Shown here: piece by piece, positions 9,930-21,611 of the stretch
Numbering within the stretch: the stretch's first letter is position 1
Layout of the letters: the number at the start of each line of letters is the position of its first letter
NCBI GenBank assembly: GCA_031761405.1
Contig: JASEVX010000013.1
Span: forward strand, 50,817,057 to 50,881,056
DNA from: Serripes groenlandicus
Taxonomy: Eukaryota; Mollusca; Bivalvia; Cardiida; Cardiidae
DNA length: 64,000 nucleotides
Reading direction: 5' to 3'
The notes under the pieces: model-generated
Database searches by the model: none
Told to the model about the DNA's origin: nothing
What the model saw: the letters and a program-made list of their open reading frames with translations, nothing else
Position numbers and translations under genes: made by a program

Positions 9930-11676
9930 GTTCGAGGTACGGGATAAGTAGATTTTCATAGTTGTGTTTTATAATGATATGTGTTACGTATTGTGCATGA
10001 TCGATATCTGCTTTTATAATTACTATTATTTAGCGGATGTTTGGTGACCATATGAATATAAATATCATATAACTGTCCACTGAAGCAAATCTACAAATAT
10101 TTTGTTTAACTCCTAAGGTTATAATGCTAGACATTTAATAGAACAAGAAACGCAATTCTTAGAAACAAATCGGATGCATATCGAGTAGAAAAAATGAATT
10201 ATATGAGTCAATTAAATGGAAGTAACCATTTCAGCTCACTACATTTGTACACCACTTAGATGAAGATACCATAAATAGATAGTATATTTGATGACAATTT
10301 AGACTGTGATATTTTGGACGAATTGCACTATGCTGTTTTCACCAACATTATAATAATAGTAGTGGTATAGATGACATCGCAGCAGAGTTAAACAAAAGTC
10401 ATCAAATATAACAGCCCCGTTCAAACTCAAAGTATTCTATTATCTATGCGCAAAGGGCAATTATCCGACATTTTGTAGATATGGCATAATCATACCAATA
10501 TTCAAGGGAAAGGAGGTTGATAATGTACACTTTTTTAGACTATAACACTTTTAATTTCGCAATTCCTAGTAAACCGCTTTACTTAATGGTCTACTAAACC
10601 AAACATAACATTGTCACATATTAAACAAAGACTCCATTGCAGCTACCAAACACTTAATGGAAACATTGAATCATCTCCAAAAGCGCTATCATAAAAACTG
10701 TACAAAGTACCTTACATCAAGATAAGTGATTTGTTCAAGAAATTCCACCAACAAGCGTTATGATAAAGTTAACTATCATTATTTTCACAAATACTCTCAT
10801 GTTCTTTGATAAATTCATACTGTAATTTGGGCCGGGGCATTGTACTACTGAATGAACTATTTGTATTTGTATGTGTATTGTACTAATCACCAAAGTATAA
10901 TCGAAAATCAAAAAATGTATTGGTATTTAAAAAGAAATGATTGTATATTCATATTACATTTCATAAATAACGAAACAATTCAAACATAAAAAAATGCGCA
11001 TTTATTTATTTTGAAATATGCCTTGACAAGACTGATCGATCAAATATTGCAATAAATTACTTCAAATATGTCCTTCTACAGCAGCTCGCCATTGCTGAAC
11101 ACCATTTCAGGTTCAGAAGGTGTCTTGATAGTTGTAGATTGATTGTGATGTCAATGAAAGTACATGTATGTGTGGAATATAAAACAACTGTTTCCAGCCG
11201 TGTTCACAACAATCCTATATTATATCGCCAAATAGTCTTTGTGTTAAAAACAAAATGCGGTAACTTGTTTGGATATCAGCCGGAAAATTGAGTTGATTTG
11301 ACATCACTAACGCATTAGAAAGATCTCAATGGAAATGTGCTGTTGATATATAGGTTTTATAGAATTGAAAAACAAAATGTTTTTCTACGCTGTCACAAGA
11401 GGAATTCATGGACGTACATGTACATGTCTGTGAGTCGAGACGAAGCAGTTTTTTCAATTCCAACTCTAATATTTGATTACAGATAGTCAAGTCCCAATGA
11501 TAAAATATATAGCCCCAAACAATCAAATTATTGAAATTATAGTAAAACAAAGTTGATATTTTATAAAGATATAACTTAAAGGGCATGTTTTTAAGTTCAA
11601 CAATTTATTCCAATAGTCAATATCAATAAAATGCTTTCACTGGTGACTAATTGCGACAGTGGTATTACTGTATATA
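9930..11676. other. AT-rich DNA without a recognisable gene
   Basis: Nothing above background was seen. An 86-codon minus-strand frame at 11326-11586 is Leu/Tyr-rich, without a domain or homopolymer pattern. No tandem arrays. Confidence 0.45.
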
Positions 11677-11983
11677 TTGATTGATTGATTGATTGTTTGG
11701 GGGTTTAACGCAGTTTTTAAAAAAAGATCAGTCATACCACTGCGGCAAGTTCACCTAATCATTTGTTTCCTGGTTTTCTCACACCAGTACTCCACACAAC
11801 ATACTTTCCAAGCAACTTGCTGCGTATCCACATAGACTGTAAGCCCATCGGTGAAAGACGAAATACGCTTGACACAGTGACTTTTGTCACACGTCGGGAA
11901 GAATGTCTGCCGAGCTAGGGTTCTATCTCACAACCCCTGGATTGACAGCACGCGTTGCTACCGACTGAGCTACTGGGACTCGG
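11677..11983 (-). mobile_element. tRNA-derived SINE, family 1 (full length)
   Basis: Read on the minus strand, it starts with a tRNA-like head: CCCAGTAGCTCAGTCGGTAG (A box), then GGTTGTGAGATAGAACCC (degenerate B box). It continues through AAGCCACCGATGGGCT-like and AAGCAAGTTGCTTGGAAAG-like body segments, then CAGGAAAC and a GTTAAACCCCC-like tail. It ends in (ATCA)n, seen as TTGATTGATTGATTG at 11677-11695. TTACTGTAT before the tail and TAACTGTAT after the head may be a target-site duplication. Confidence 0.85.
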
Positions 11984-11989
11984 CTATAA

Positions 11990-12295
11990 CTGTATCTACA
12001 GTACAGCTCAAGGGTTTTTTCCCAAGATCCCTCACCCCCGCGGGCTGATAAGGCAGCTCCACGGCGTTCCCGCTCACCTGTACACATGGTTTCCCCTACA
12101 CTATCCCCGCGGTCCCGCGGAGTTTGATCATTTAACTATTAAATCTGAGGAGGGAAATCCGATAACGATTTATGACGACACGATGATTGACAGCTGTGAT
12201 AATGCAGCCCAACGGCCTTCCCGCTCATCTGTATGCGGTGTTTCCCCTACAATAACCCCGCGGTCCCGCGGAATTTCAGTATTTAGCAAACGGTA
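11990..12295 (+). repeat. GC-rich duplicated segment next to a SINE
   Basis: Two copies, roughly 150 bp apart, share TTCCCGCTCA.CTGTA, then GGTTTCCCCTACA, then CCCCGCGGTCCCGCGG (the latter at about 12104-12119 and 12257-12272). The region is much more GC-rich than its surroundings. The 113-codon frame running from the SINE through both copies is explained by the low stop frequency of this GC-rich DNA and is probably not a gene. Confidence 0.65.
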
Positions 12296-12299
12296 ATTA

Positions 12300-13200
12300 A
12301 TACACAACATCACAATATTGGAGTAAATTATTTTAAATCAAGAGGGATAGCCTATTCAGTAAGCCAGACGCGACATGTAACATTATCCATCTGTAATGCG
12401 ATCAAAACAAGTGAACGTCAATTATTACTTTCAATTAATAGGTGTTAAACACATGTCGACAATCTGAGTTGTTTGTATTATTATGTTATGGTTAATCACA
12501 TATGCTGTCGGCTTTATGAAGCATTCATGTATCATAAATTCACATATCAATTATATCAGCCGTGTCATATGTCCTCTCCTATTAATATCGGCGAATCTTT
12601 GATTGACGTATCTGTTTTCTGACCGATAACTCAGACAAGAAATAAAATGACAACTGGACGCTTGTTAATGAGAATCGCAATGTTTAATTCACAATACTCG
12701 CATTTCGTGCGGTTTTGAATATGGAAACTAATACCCAACATTGACTGGAAAGATGAGGAAGTTCAATTCTATTTTGTTGTCTATATTTCTTCCCTTTCCA
12801 ACTTGCAGACGATTTCTGACGCAGCTACAGACAACGATTTGAAGACATTGTTACATAAGACGAAATTGTCTCAATAGTTTCAACCTTATTCAATAATTGT
12901 ACTTTCGTTTATAAAGTTTCCATATGTTTGCCTATAAGTTTTCAAATTGACTACTGCTGATTTGTTGCATGTGGAATAGCCTTCCTCTCAGTGGCATAAT
13001 ACAACTTAGTTGTAAAGAATGTGTGCATGTAATGAAATTCAGAAAAAAATATCAACATTGGCATCCGCAATAAGATCATGATCTAATCGTCTTACTACAT
13101 GAATGTAGACTTACAAGCCTTACAAGAACGGTTATGATCAAACACTAACTATAAATGTAGGTTTTTTATTGTAAATTCTACTTATGTCAATATATCCGAA
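12300..13200. other. AT-rich DNA with one decayed MITE fragment
   Basis: A degenerate match to the TTAA-MITE core (GACGCAGCTACAGACAACGA, then TTGAAGACATTGTTACA) lies at about 12815-12905. Otherwise no gene, array or RNA signal was seen. Confidence 0.4.
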
Positions 13201-13218
13201 GGTCGGTTTTGGCGTGAC

Positions 13219-13488
13219 GTGAAGAACCTTCTTTGTCATATTTTCGTCTTATCCCTCGTTTATGCGGCTCATGATGGTGTATTTCCAAGCAGATGTTTTA
13301 CCTGCAGCGGGGTAAAAGGGGTTAACATATCTTCTGATGATGTTTTTTTTCTTACCGAGTCTAGTTCCTCCTTAAAATTCACCCCGCCACCGAACCAACT
13401 ACTCCCCCATCTTATATTTCAGGGACCGAATAACTATGCTATGACCATATTACAGGACAATGATCTATGCATTGAAAATGAAATGTAA
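13219..13488 (+). other. Orphan open frame without an ATG start
   Basis: A 90-codon frame whose first in-frame initiator is GTG. It opens with a hydrophobic stretch (NLLCHIFVLSLVYAAHDGVF) followed by RCFTCSG, which faintly recalls a secreted Cys-rich protein. The rest is Ser/Pro-rich without further Cys pairs. No splice signals or homologous neighbour were identified; probably fortuitous. Confidence 0.12.
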
Positions 13489-13939
13489 ATATAGTTCAGA
13501 ACGGCATATATTTTAAAAATTATTTATTTTAAGACACTCTTTTACAAGATGTTTAATGATGCACAGTTAATAAAAAGGTTCTTGTTTTTCAGGAATTATC
13601 TTTATACATATTATATTGTCACGCTGATTAACCAACCTGCTTTTGAGATATATAATAGGAGTAACTAACGGTAAACCACTCTTTAATACGGATTAAGATA
13701 AAGTGCCTGTTTATTACAGCACATGCCAACCCTTTACCCAAATTTTCTGTAGATGACTTTCAACTGTGTTTCGGTTAGATCATGGTATTTTATTCTTAAG
13801 TTACCAATACTAACGATTTTATTTACCCCGACACGATGAAATATATGTTTCCGCATCTATTAGCGCGTAGGATGGAAGCCATTAATACTATTTTTAAAGT
13901 GTTTGGTATGCCGGGAAACTGTTGTGCCCTTTTATCACA

Positions 13940-14045
13940 TACAGACGCTGTCGATGCCTCTACAACAGATGACTTATGAAAACGTTGTAACAAAATGTAA
14001 AATTTCTCATGTTACCACCATGTTTTCACCTTTATTCAATATTGA
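13940..14045. repeat. Decayed MITE fragment (TTAA-MITE family)
   Basis: Contains GATGCCTCTACAACAGATGA, TTATGAAAACGTTGTAACAA and an AATTTCTCATGTTACCACCA segment. These align with the AGACGACTT..GAAAACATTGTG core of the palindromic TTAA family. The ends are not preserved. Confidence 0.45.
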
Positions 14046-14304
14046 TTCATTCATTCGGGCTTAACGCGTTTTTCAACTATTGTTCAGTATATCACGGGTG
14101 CCAGTTCACGTACTTAAGCTACCAGTTCTACCTACAACATACTTCCGAAGTAGCTGGCTGCTTTTCAACATTGACTGTTAGCCCATTGGTGAAACACAAG
14201 TGACGCTTGTCGTCAAACTTCGAAAATGTTGGCGAAGCTGGTATTCGAACTCACAGCCCTTGGATGGACAGCCTTCGTCGCTACCGACTGAGGTACTGGG
14301 GCTT
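14046..14304 (-). mobile_element. tRNA-derived SINE, family 1
   Basis: The minus-strand head reads GCCCCAGTACCTCAGTCGGT (A box) and GTGAGTTCGAATAC (B box, a good match to GGTTCGANTCC). The body (CCAATGGGCTAACAGTCAAT) and AACGCGTTAAGCCC tail follow, ending in an ATTC/ATCA-rich tail at 14046. It is diverged from the 39.9-kb copy but nearly full length. Confidence 0.82.
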
Positions 14305-14879
14305 AATAATTAAGATTCTATCAAATTTGATATCACGAAGTTTTAGATAGATATTTTAAATGTCGTTTGCTGCATACATGTATATCAAGTATACATATTG
14401 ATTGAGCGGAGCAATCAAGCACCGGTTTATGATGTAACTTGGATCTGTCGACCTATCAGATGGCAATTTTAAGACACCCCAGCTTTTTCCATGATGTTAT
14501 TTTTACTATATGCATATATGTTAACGAAATCCACTATGCACTAATACGAAATATAACCTATAAATAAGCCGTTTTAGGGGATATTGATGCCACTTCGAAC
14601 AGTAAAGCGAATGTACAGCAGCAGCAACCTGTTGCCACCTGTTAAACAGTCATAAATGACAAACACACAAAATCAAAAGAAACGATTAACCTCTCATTTA
14701 ATACAAAAAATAACTTTGATGCCAAATCAACACTACCCAAAGTCACCAGACACTTCTAAATGATAGTTTGTCTGTGTTAACACAATGTATTTTAGTTTGT
14801 GTATTCAGACATCTCTTTTCCACGAACAGAAATCTTTTGCATGCCCCAACGTGGAAAGTTTTTGGAAAAACATAAGCAT

Positions 14880-15080
14880 ATTTTTGAATATTGTGACACA
14901 GTAAAAACTATCTCAATAATAATCCATTCCGACACGAAGACGCATCTACAACATAGGGTTTTTGAAAACACTGTGAGAAATTTCTCATTTTACTACAAAG
15001 GTTTGTATTCATTTACTAAATATTACCATCATGAATGAGATGTCGTCGTTTCTAGTCGTCTGCATCATATTTATTTTATG
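14880..15080. repeat. Decayed MITE fragment (TTAA-MITE family)
   Basis: Contains GACGCATCTACAACATAGGG, TTTTTGAAAACACTGTGAGA and AATTTCTCATTTTACTACAA, followed near 15041 by a TCGTCGTTTCTAGTCGTCTG segment. The palindromic layout is still visible but the arms are eroded. A 79-codon frame across it is coincidental. Confidence 0.45.
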
Positions 15081-15374
15081 TTGATGAGGATAGTATGAGC
15101 TTGTACATGGCCCAAGTTGAAAATTGGCTTTTGTGAACAGTTTATATCCAGAGCAGAGACCCACACTGCTCATATATAACTTACAAGATTGTTAGACGAA
15201 ACTATCAACTTTTGCAGATTCTGATAACACTGACCAGGTCAACAAGACAATCTGAACCTGCACTTGAAATAGCTTGTTCCTTTTCTCATACACTCGCTCT
15301 GAACTAGTGTACAGCGGTCGTTTTGTGCATGTTTCATTTGTTCTTGCCTGTTCAGGATTTAATTAATCGCATTA

Positions 15375-15480
15375 CAGTAAGAAAAGCTTAACGCCATTTT
15401 CAACAACATTCAGTCATATCACGGCGCAATGTTCACATACTCATGTGTTTCCTAGCTTTCTCAGGGACATGTCCTATGTT
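15375..15480 (-). repeat. SINE family 1, 3' fragment
   Basis: AACGCCATTTTCAACAACAT, then CAGTCATATCACGGCG, TTCACATACTCATGTGTTTC and CTAGCTTTCTCA match the 3' part of the family-1 SINE in minus orientation. The tRNA head is absent. Confidence 0.6.
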
Positions 15481-15689
15481 CGAGGCTTATGATACAGGCA
15501 TATATTTGTAAACGTAAATAAATATAAACCAGAAATAATATCTATTTTTTGCTCCGATACAACTATTTTAAACATGCAGACTATTGGTATATATTTGAAA
15601 TCCCTACTTCGAATTAAATGCTTTCATAAAAGTTTTCGTTTATTTTTAAAATGAGCATTTTATCATATGCTTTTAACAATTCCCAATGT

Positions 15690-15765
15690 TGATTAATTGG
15701 GATAAAACGTCGTTTTCAACAATTGTTCAGTCAAATTACGGCGGCCAATTCACATAGCTCAACAC
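15690..15765 (-). repeat. SINE family 1, 3' tail fragment
   Basis: GATTAATTGGGATAAAACGT, then CGTTTTCAACAATTGTTCAG and GGCGGCCAATTCACATA match the extreme 3' end of the same SINE. Only about 75 bp are left. Confidence 0.6.
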
Positions 15766-15769
15766 TGCA

Positions 15770-16740
15770 GACAATCGTCTTTAAGGACACCCAACGTAAT
15801 GACATTTGCTAAATGTATATATATAGATCAGCACGCACATTCATGCATATTGGTTGGGATATATACTTCACTGCCTACGCTAAAAACTAATTATATAGAA
15901 CTTTGATCATATATACTTTATGTTGTCGTTTTACATTGTTCTAATATCTTTTGTGTTTCCTAGGGGATATAGATGAATTTTTTTTACATATTTCTATTGA
16001 AAAACGCCAAACACAAGTTTTTAAGCCAAATCTAATAAAATGTATGTATATATGTATGTTATTTGCTTGCAAAAACACGATGTTATTTAAACGACAAAAA
16101 CAAACTGTCAGATTACCAGCGAGTTAGTCGGGTCAATAAAAACAATGCCCTGTGATCTATATGCAAGTCACCGTCTTTCAATCAGCCTGCCAACCAACAC
16201 AAAATACATCAAACGTTTTTCATCTGTCACGTGCTTTATAAAGTGTTAACCCCTTTACTCGCAAACAGTAATGTTTATATTGAAAATAAATTTGTTTTGA
16301 GATTCATTTGACTTCAATGTAGTGTCGTAAAAAAAGTGATTTTTGTTGATTTGGTAAATCAATATAAATTTGTTTATGGATTTATCATAATTGTCGTCAT
16401 CTTAATTGTATGTAAATGTAGAAATAGGATTATTATTCGAGAAGGTAAGGCTTTATTTCTCAATTATGCTGTAGAACATTGAATTTGATTATATATGTTT
16501 CTAATATGCACATGCAGATTTCATCGCAATAGAGCTCAGACAACTCGATGTTCAAAGTATTCAAGTAAGGTATTTTAGCGACTGTTCCAGTGTTTCTTTG
16601 TTTTGGTCTTTGTTTCAGCATATAAAACATACATGATGAGTCAAGTTTGCACATTAATGCACATACAAATCCAGGTCTACAGTGTACATGGTACATTTGG
16701 TAACAAAAGAGTTTACACAATGTAATCGGATAAAATTAAA
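15770..16740. other. No gene seen
   Basis: AT-rich DNA. An 86-codon Cys-containing minus-strand frame at 16460-16720 has no recognisable fold and no repeat of itself elsewhere. No arrays. Confidence 0.4.
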
Positions 16741-16757
16741 ACACACCCATTCGCATT

Positions 16758-16960
16758 TTTCCGCGGCGGCTCCGCGAAAGAAAAACAGGCCACTCCCATT
16801 TAAGATTTTCTGCGTAGTGAACCCTGCAATCCCTCTAAAGCGGGTACATATCTGAAATACCTGAAGAACGCCGGGTTAAGCCGGGGAAGCGACTTAACGC
16901 CGGCAGTTTATCATTTTATCGATATCCTCTCAACCAGGTTTGAATCCGGCGATATTCTTA
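16758..16960. repeat. GC-rich patch with inverted repeats and a B-box-like site
   Basis: TTCCGCGGCGGCTCCGCGAA (about 16767) and CGCCGGGTTAAGCCGG..CTTAACGCCGGC (about 16871-16905) are two compact inverted repeats in an otherwise AT-rich area. GGTTTGAATCC at about 16938 resembles a pol III B box (GGTTCGANTCC). A tRNA-derived SINE head is possible, but I could not place an A box convincingly. Confidence 0.4.
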
Positions 16961-17769
16961 GAATATAAATTTAATTTATTTATTTAATTTTTGTCAAATA
17001 ATTTCATTATTTGAGCGGTTCAAACGCTTTCTGAGGCCTCTGTAACCCGAACATTCAAACATATTGAGAAATCATGAAAATTAAAAGCACTTCATTTTTC
17101 TCCGGAATATATGTCAATGAAGATATGACAAACATGTCAGTGAAGAATTAGATGAAAGAAGTAGTTAAAGATTCATTAAAGATGCATCGACATATAATGG
17201 CAAAATATTATATAAAACCCATACAAACAATATACGTGTAGTTTGATATGTAGATTGTCACCATCCGTTCCAGAGGCAACAGAATTCCAACAAACTACAC
17301 ACTTAATAAACGTTTTCTCGGAGTTACTACGGTCCTAATAACACAGGCAGCTCCGCCGAAATACTAGTGGTACGGTTCTAACACAAAATCAGAGCACTGA
17401 AAGTAATTGTTGGTAATTGTAAATTGAGGTTTGATAGGCGGTTGCATGCATGTGTATATACACAATAGATGTTTGTCAAATTTGAATGCCTTCCTTTACC
17501 AATGAGGTTAGTCATTCTGTTATCAAAGGAAGTGAACTCATACCTTGAGTCAGAGAGTGATGAATGAGCAGTATATAAGAAATCATATCAATAACTAGAT
17601 TCCATTGAAGTATATATTTTATTATTGGGACTGGATTATCTGAATTTGTTTTTCAATTGGAATCAAACAGCTTCTTCAACTCGATTTACAATATTCAGTA
17701 ATTTAGTGTCGACATTGTAATAAGACTTTAACAATTGGGACTGATTCCTGTCTAGATTTTGAAGTTATT
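16961..17769. other. No feature seen
   Basis: AT-rich DNA upstream of the LINE remnant. It may include unrecognisable 5' parts of that element; no endonuclease motif could be read. Confidence 0.4.
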
Positions 17770-18835
17770 TTGCTAATTTAGAAAAAAGACACTGCGAACA
17801 AAAGATTATTCACAAGTTAACAATAAAGATTCAGGGAGTAACAGATCTATAGTTTTACGAACAAAAGCAATTTCATGGATAATTATATAGGAAACAAAAA
17901 ACATAAGATACTGATCTCGATTTCTTTGATGATAACTTACCAAAACTGAATAATGAAGAAAGAACATTTTGTGAAGGCCTTTTGACTGAACAAGAATTTT
18001 AAGAAGTATTATTTGATATGAAAAAAAGCCCATGTTCAGATGGTTAAGCTGTAGAATTCTATAAAACATTTATGGATATATTAAAACCACACTTTATTAA
18101 ATCTATCATTTACTTATTTGAACATTGTTCTCTTACCATATTACAACGACAATGTCTTGCATCTTTAATATCAAAGTCAGGAAATAAATTAAATAGATAA
18201 TCTTTCAAATGGCGTCCAACCACCTTATTAAATATTGAACATTAAAAAGCGTCAAAGACAATATCAAACAGAATAACAAAAAGTTGTACCAACAATTGTC
18301 GTAATATTCGGTGAAATATTAGGTTGATTCAAGAATGTATAGTATGCTTAAACAATATTAATAAACCAGTACTACTTTTCTTTCAGAATTAGAAAAGCTT
18401 TTGATAGAATAAATCATAATTTCACGTATAAATGTTTAGATAAAACATAATTGGACATTCTTTTGTACAATCGATTAAGCTGTTTTACCATAATATAAAT
18501 AGCAAAATTATAAACAATGGTAATATTTCGGAAAATTTCCCAGAAGAACGAGGCGTAAGGCAGGGCTGTCACTTGTCCACTTATCCTTTCCTTTGTTGTA
18601 TTGAAATACTTCCAAATATATATATAAAAATTAAAGATAGATGTACAAGGAATAGTAGTTGAAAATAAGAGGAAAAACAGAGCATGTTTGCAGACGACGC
18701 AACATATCTTCCGGATGGGTCTGAAAATGTGTTTATTTTACTAATGAAAACACTAACTAAACTTGGCGATATATCAGGACTTAAACTTAGTCATATGGCA
18801 CAATGCCCGTCAAACGATAAACAGGGGAGACAATG
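17770..18835 (+). pseudogene. L1/Tx1-like LINE reverse transcriptase, heavily decayed
   Basis: With frameshifts and stops skipped, the plus strand gives the ordered landmarks of a LINE RT. They are LEKRHCEQKIIHKL (about 17778), FFDDNLPKLNNEERTFCEGL and LTEQEF (about 17920-17999), and DMKKSPCSDG followed by AVEFYKTFMDIL (about 18017-18080). Next come FKWRPTTLLNIEH (about 18207), ENFPEERGVRQGCHLSTYPF (about 18532) and MFADDATYLPDGSENV with ISGLKLSH (about 18683-18795). FADD is the catalytic metal-binding motif. There are more than ten in-frame stops, so the copy is dead. The spacing and wording of the blocks fit L1/Tx1-type LINEs better than CR1 or RTE, but the clade is inference. Confidence 0.82.
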
Positions 18836-19434
18836 TACCATTGTTTAAGCCGTACTAATTGTTGAATAATTTGACTGTTATATGCTCTTGTTATCATTTT
18901 GCTAATTACCGTAAATTACCAGACATTTACGTAATATTCGCCTGTATACATCGATAGTAATGCCGGAGGGCAGTATAGAGATACACAGGATACTTCATTG
19001 TTTACTGATAATATGGAATTATAGGGTAATAATACTCTGGTTTTATAATTTCGATATTTAGAAATCAATTTATCGAACCCCGATGCTAACCACATAGAAG
19101 GTTCTTGAAAACATTGAGGCAAAAGTAGAAATGATCAGCAATTCCTCTAGTTTACGCAATGCCTTTCTGAATATTGAGTGTATTATCAATGGTATAATGA
19201 CTTCAATTGTAAATCAATAACGATGAACGGCTGAAGATGTGTAAAACATTGCTTAGTTTTGGTGACTTTTTATAACCGAAGAACATTCACAACTTCGTAG
19301 TCAATAGTAATGTAATGTATGATTATGCTAACTTGGCTCCTGATTTTTTAATATGCCTCGCAGTTGTTAACTATAGCCCTAACTTCAATAATTTAAGTGC
19401 TGTTTATTAATTAAACTTTTCTAATATACAACAA
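18836..19434. other. No feature seen
   Basis: AT-rich DNA after the LINE remnant; a 68-codon minus-strand frame has no recognisable features. It may contain LINE 3' sequence too decayed to read. Confidence 0.4.
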
Positions 19435-19870
19435 CTCTGCAACAGACGACGTTGGAATCACATAGGCGAATATTTTAAATTTCTTTAAATTATAGTATAA
19501 TAATCAAATAGATTTGAAAACATTGCGACAACAGAAAACATTGCTTTGAATAAGACTTATTTTTCCTTTGGCCAAAATGATGTCAAAAGTCGTCTGCTGC
19601 ACATGCATCAATGAATGTATATTGTTTTATGGCGCATCGACAGCTAAGGTCATTTAGCGTGCAATTAAATTTAATTATTCATGATCCCTGGTTAAACAAA
19701 CCAGTACTAGGCTAGAAAATGTGCCTTGCCTAAGGGCACTCCACCATGACCGTAGTGCCGCGACTGGGGATCGAATCCGGGACACCCGGTTTCGAAATCC
19801 CCGACGCTAACCACTCGACCACAGCGGATTCCGCACATGCATCAATAAAAGGCGGTTTGCAAATGCCATA
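19435..19870. repeat. TTAA-type MITE remnant split by a SINE
   Basis: TCTGCAACAGACGACGTTGG (about 19436) and TTGAAAACATTGCGACAACA (about 19513) face the mirrored TTGGCCAAAATGATGTCAAA and AGTCGTCTGCTGC (about 19569-19600). The arrangement matches the palindromic family at 28.6 and 49.1 kb. A SINE interrupts the right arm at 19613. Confidence 0.6.
19613..19832 (-). mobile_element. tRNA-derived SINE, family 3, with a perfect 14-bp TSD
   Basis: The minus strand reads CTGTGGTCGAGTGGTTAGCG (A-box region), then GGATTCGATCCCC (B box) in a Ser/Leu-type tRNA-like head. The body runs TGCCCTTAGGCAAGGCACAT, AACCAGGGATCATGAATAAT and AATGACCTTAGCTGTCGATG, and it ends in TACATTCATT. Direct repeats GCACATGCATCAAT at 19599-19612 and 19833-19846 are identical and flank it. 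Its 3' end resembles the 3' end of the LINE at 37.9 kb, which points to that LINE lineage as its mobiliser. Confidence 0.92.
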
Positions 19871-20335
19871 TCCGCTGGATGCTGGTAAATGCGTAAATAT
19901 ATGGAAAACAGTGTTAACGTCCCATTATCGGAAGAGTGAGACTAATATTACAGGTTATTGCATCAATATGGAAAAATATTGTGTTCGCCGAAGGAACGAG
20001 TCCCAAGACAATAGATACCCATAATCATGCTATAACCTTTTTATTGTATGATTTGATATTGGCTATTTAGTCATTTTGTTTGATTTAAACACGTCACCAT
20101 TTAGAAAATTAACACTCGTTTTGGATTGTTTAGATAAATAAACATTAACGATATATCGCGCAATTATACTCTCTTTTCCGATGGTTGCTATGGTAATGAA
20201 AAATATAGCCTTTGTTGTCGACTCGAAATTGAATCGTTGACAGAATGATGTGTAAGGCTTTCCGTTAATAACTCGTCTATTCTTTTATTCTGGTATTTAC
20301 GCCTGGATATTTGTGTTTTTATTACGATTTAGATG
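19871..20335. other. No feature seen
   Basis: AT-rich DNA without arrays or credible frames. Confidence 0.4.
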
Positions 20336-20403
20336 CCCCTTTTGATTTCGCAGTATGTTCAGTAAAGAGCCCCTTTTGACCTCGCAGTATGTTCAGTAAA
20401 GAG
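20336..20403 (+). repeat. 34-bp tandem duplication
   Basis: CCCCTTTTGA.TTCGCAGTAT with GTTCAGTAAAGAG occurs twice in immediate succession (20336-20369 and 20370-20403), differing at about two positions; a recent local duplication. Confidence 0.9.
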
Positions 20404-21106
20404 AACACACGTCTTCTATAGGCCTACTGGGTTGATAAACTTCATATCGGAGGATAACAAAACAAATCTGAAGACCTACTTTTAAAACAATCATTTGCTT
20501 ATTCATCCTAGCAGTTATGAATCCCTCTTTATGTTTTGATTCACTTAAAATAGATTGTCAACGACAATCAAAGCATTTTTTTTTATAGCATACGTCATTA
20601 CAATCGAGCAGTATTATTGATGTACACGTTACATTATTACGTCAGATACTACCTAGTTATTTACAAACACAGCTAACGCTATAAATAGACCAGATTGGTT
20701 TTTTTTATATGTCTATCGATTTTTCACAACGTGTCATCCATAAAAGATGTACCAAACAATGTACTACGAACAGTAAAAAAACAGTTTTGTCCTAGGACTA
20801 TCGAAGACTAGAACCACATTCCTCCTGACCTTGCGCAGATCATGTCTTTGGACTGATGTATGTCCCGTCTGTAAGCATACACAGCCTAAACACAGATGTT
20901 TTTCATTTCATTTGTTAATATGCCTAATAATTTGTTTTTACCATTTTGATGGCTTCATTTGCTTGTGATGCACTAATCACTGACAGTAACAAAGTAGAAG
21001 TAGAAGTTAGCTAGTCTCTAAATCATCAAAGGTTGGATGAGAGCGCTTTGTAACGTTACTGTATGGAAATAGTTCCGTCCTTAGCAGCACGTGACAAAGA
21101 TCTGAG

Positions 21107-21150
21107 TGCAATATCAATGCGTGCAATATCAACCCGTGCAATATCAACTG
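21107..21150 (+). repeat. Short triple repeat, CGTGCAATATCAA
   Basis: GTGCAATATCAA occurs three times at 16-19-bp spacing, followed by CTGATATT. A short decayed array of unknown role. Confidence 0.6.
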
Positions 21151-21340
21151 ATATTAAAACCCTTTACCAAATGGAAAATAGAAGGAACAATATCAAAGTA
21201 TACAATAAAAAATAAAAATTAAATAATCTAATAAAATAGGCATATATATACTTATATATGTTTAATTATGAATCATATTTAGTTAAGATTTCTACACAGC
21301 CTTCTTTATTGGGTGCCTATTTTGATAAACTTATTACTAG

Positions 21341-21372
21341 CTGGGACTACTTATGCGTATTAGTAGTCCCAG
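21341..21372. repeat. Perfect 11-bp stem hairpin
   Basis: CTGGGACTACT and AGTAGTCCCAG are perfectly complementary around a 10-base TATGCGTATT loop that is itself nearly palindromic. No T-run or gene nearby supports a terminator role. Confidence 0.85.
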
Positions 21373-21611
21373 TTGCCACTCATTATTTTCGTGCACCGGA
21401 TCAGTTCAGTGATTTGTTATTATTTGCGCAATGTGGATGATACTCCTATTTCTTTTTATTTGAGTTTCAGGTCAGGGACGCTTAATTCATTTCAGCATTT
21501 CCTAGAACTGTCCGGATAATGTTGTACTCAGCAGTCTTAACATTCCATTTATTGAAATTTCGTTTCTGGTACCTTCTTTTGTCTCTTGTAATACTAGGTA
21601 AATATATATAT

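Larger units (their letters stand above)
20404..21600. other. AT-rich DNA with small repeats, no gene
   Basis: Contains three GTGCAATATCAA motifs at about 21107-21148 and the hairpin at 21341, listed separately. No credible frames or RNA genes. Confidence 0.4.

Noticed and set aside
11890..11983. tRNA gene candidates at the SINE heads (also about 14230-14304, 19760-19832, 40050-40141, 41098-41165 and 63900-63985)
   Set aside because: A and B boxes are present but each is fused to a SINE body and tail, and the cloverleaf stems are degraded.
11955..12296. 113-codon plus-strand frame
   Set aside because: Starts inside a SINE tRNA head on the opposite strand and runs through a GC-rich duplicated patch; no domain.
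13219..13488. Secreted Ly6-like short protein suggested by a hydrophobic start and RCFTCSG
   Set aside because: No ATG, no further paired Cys, no splice signals.
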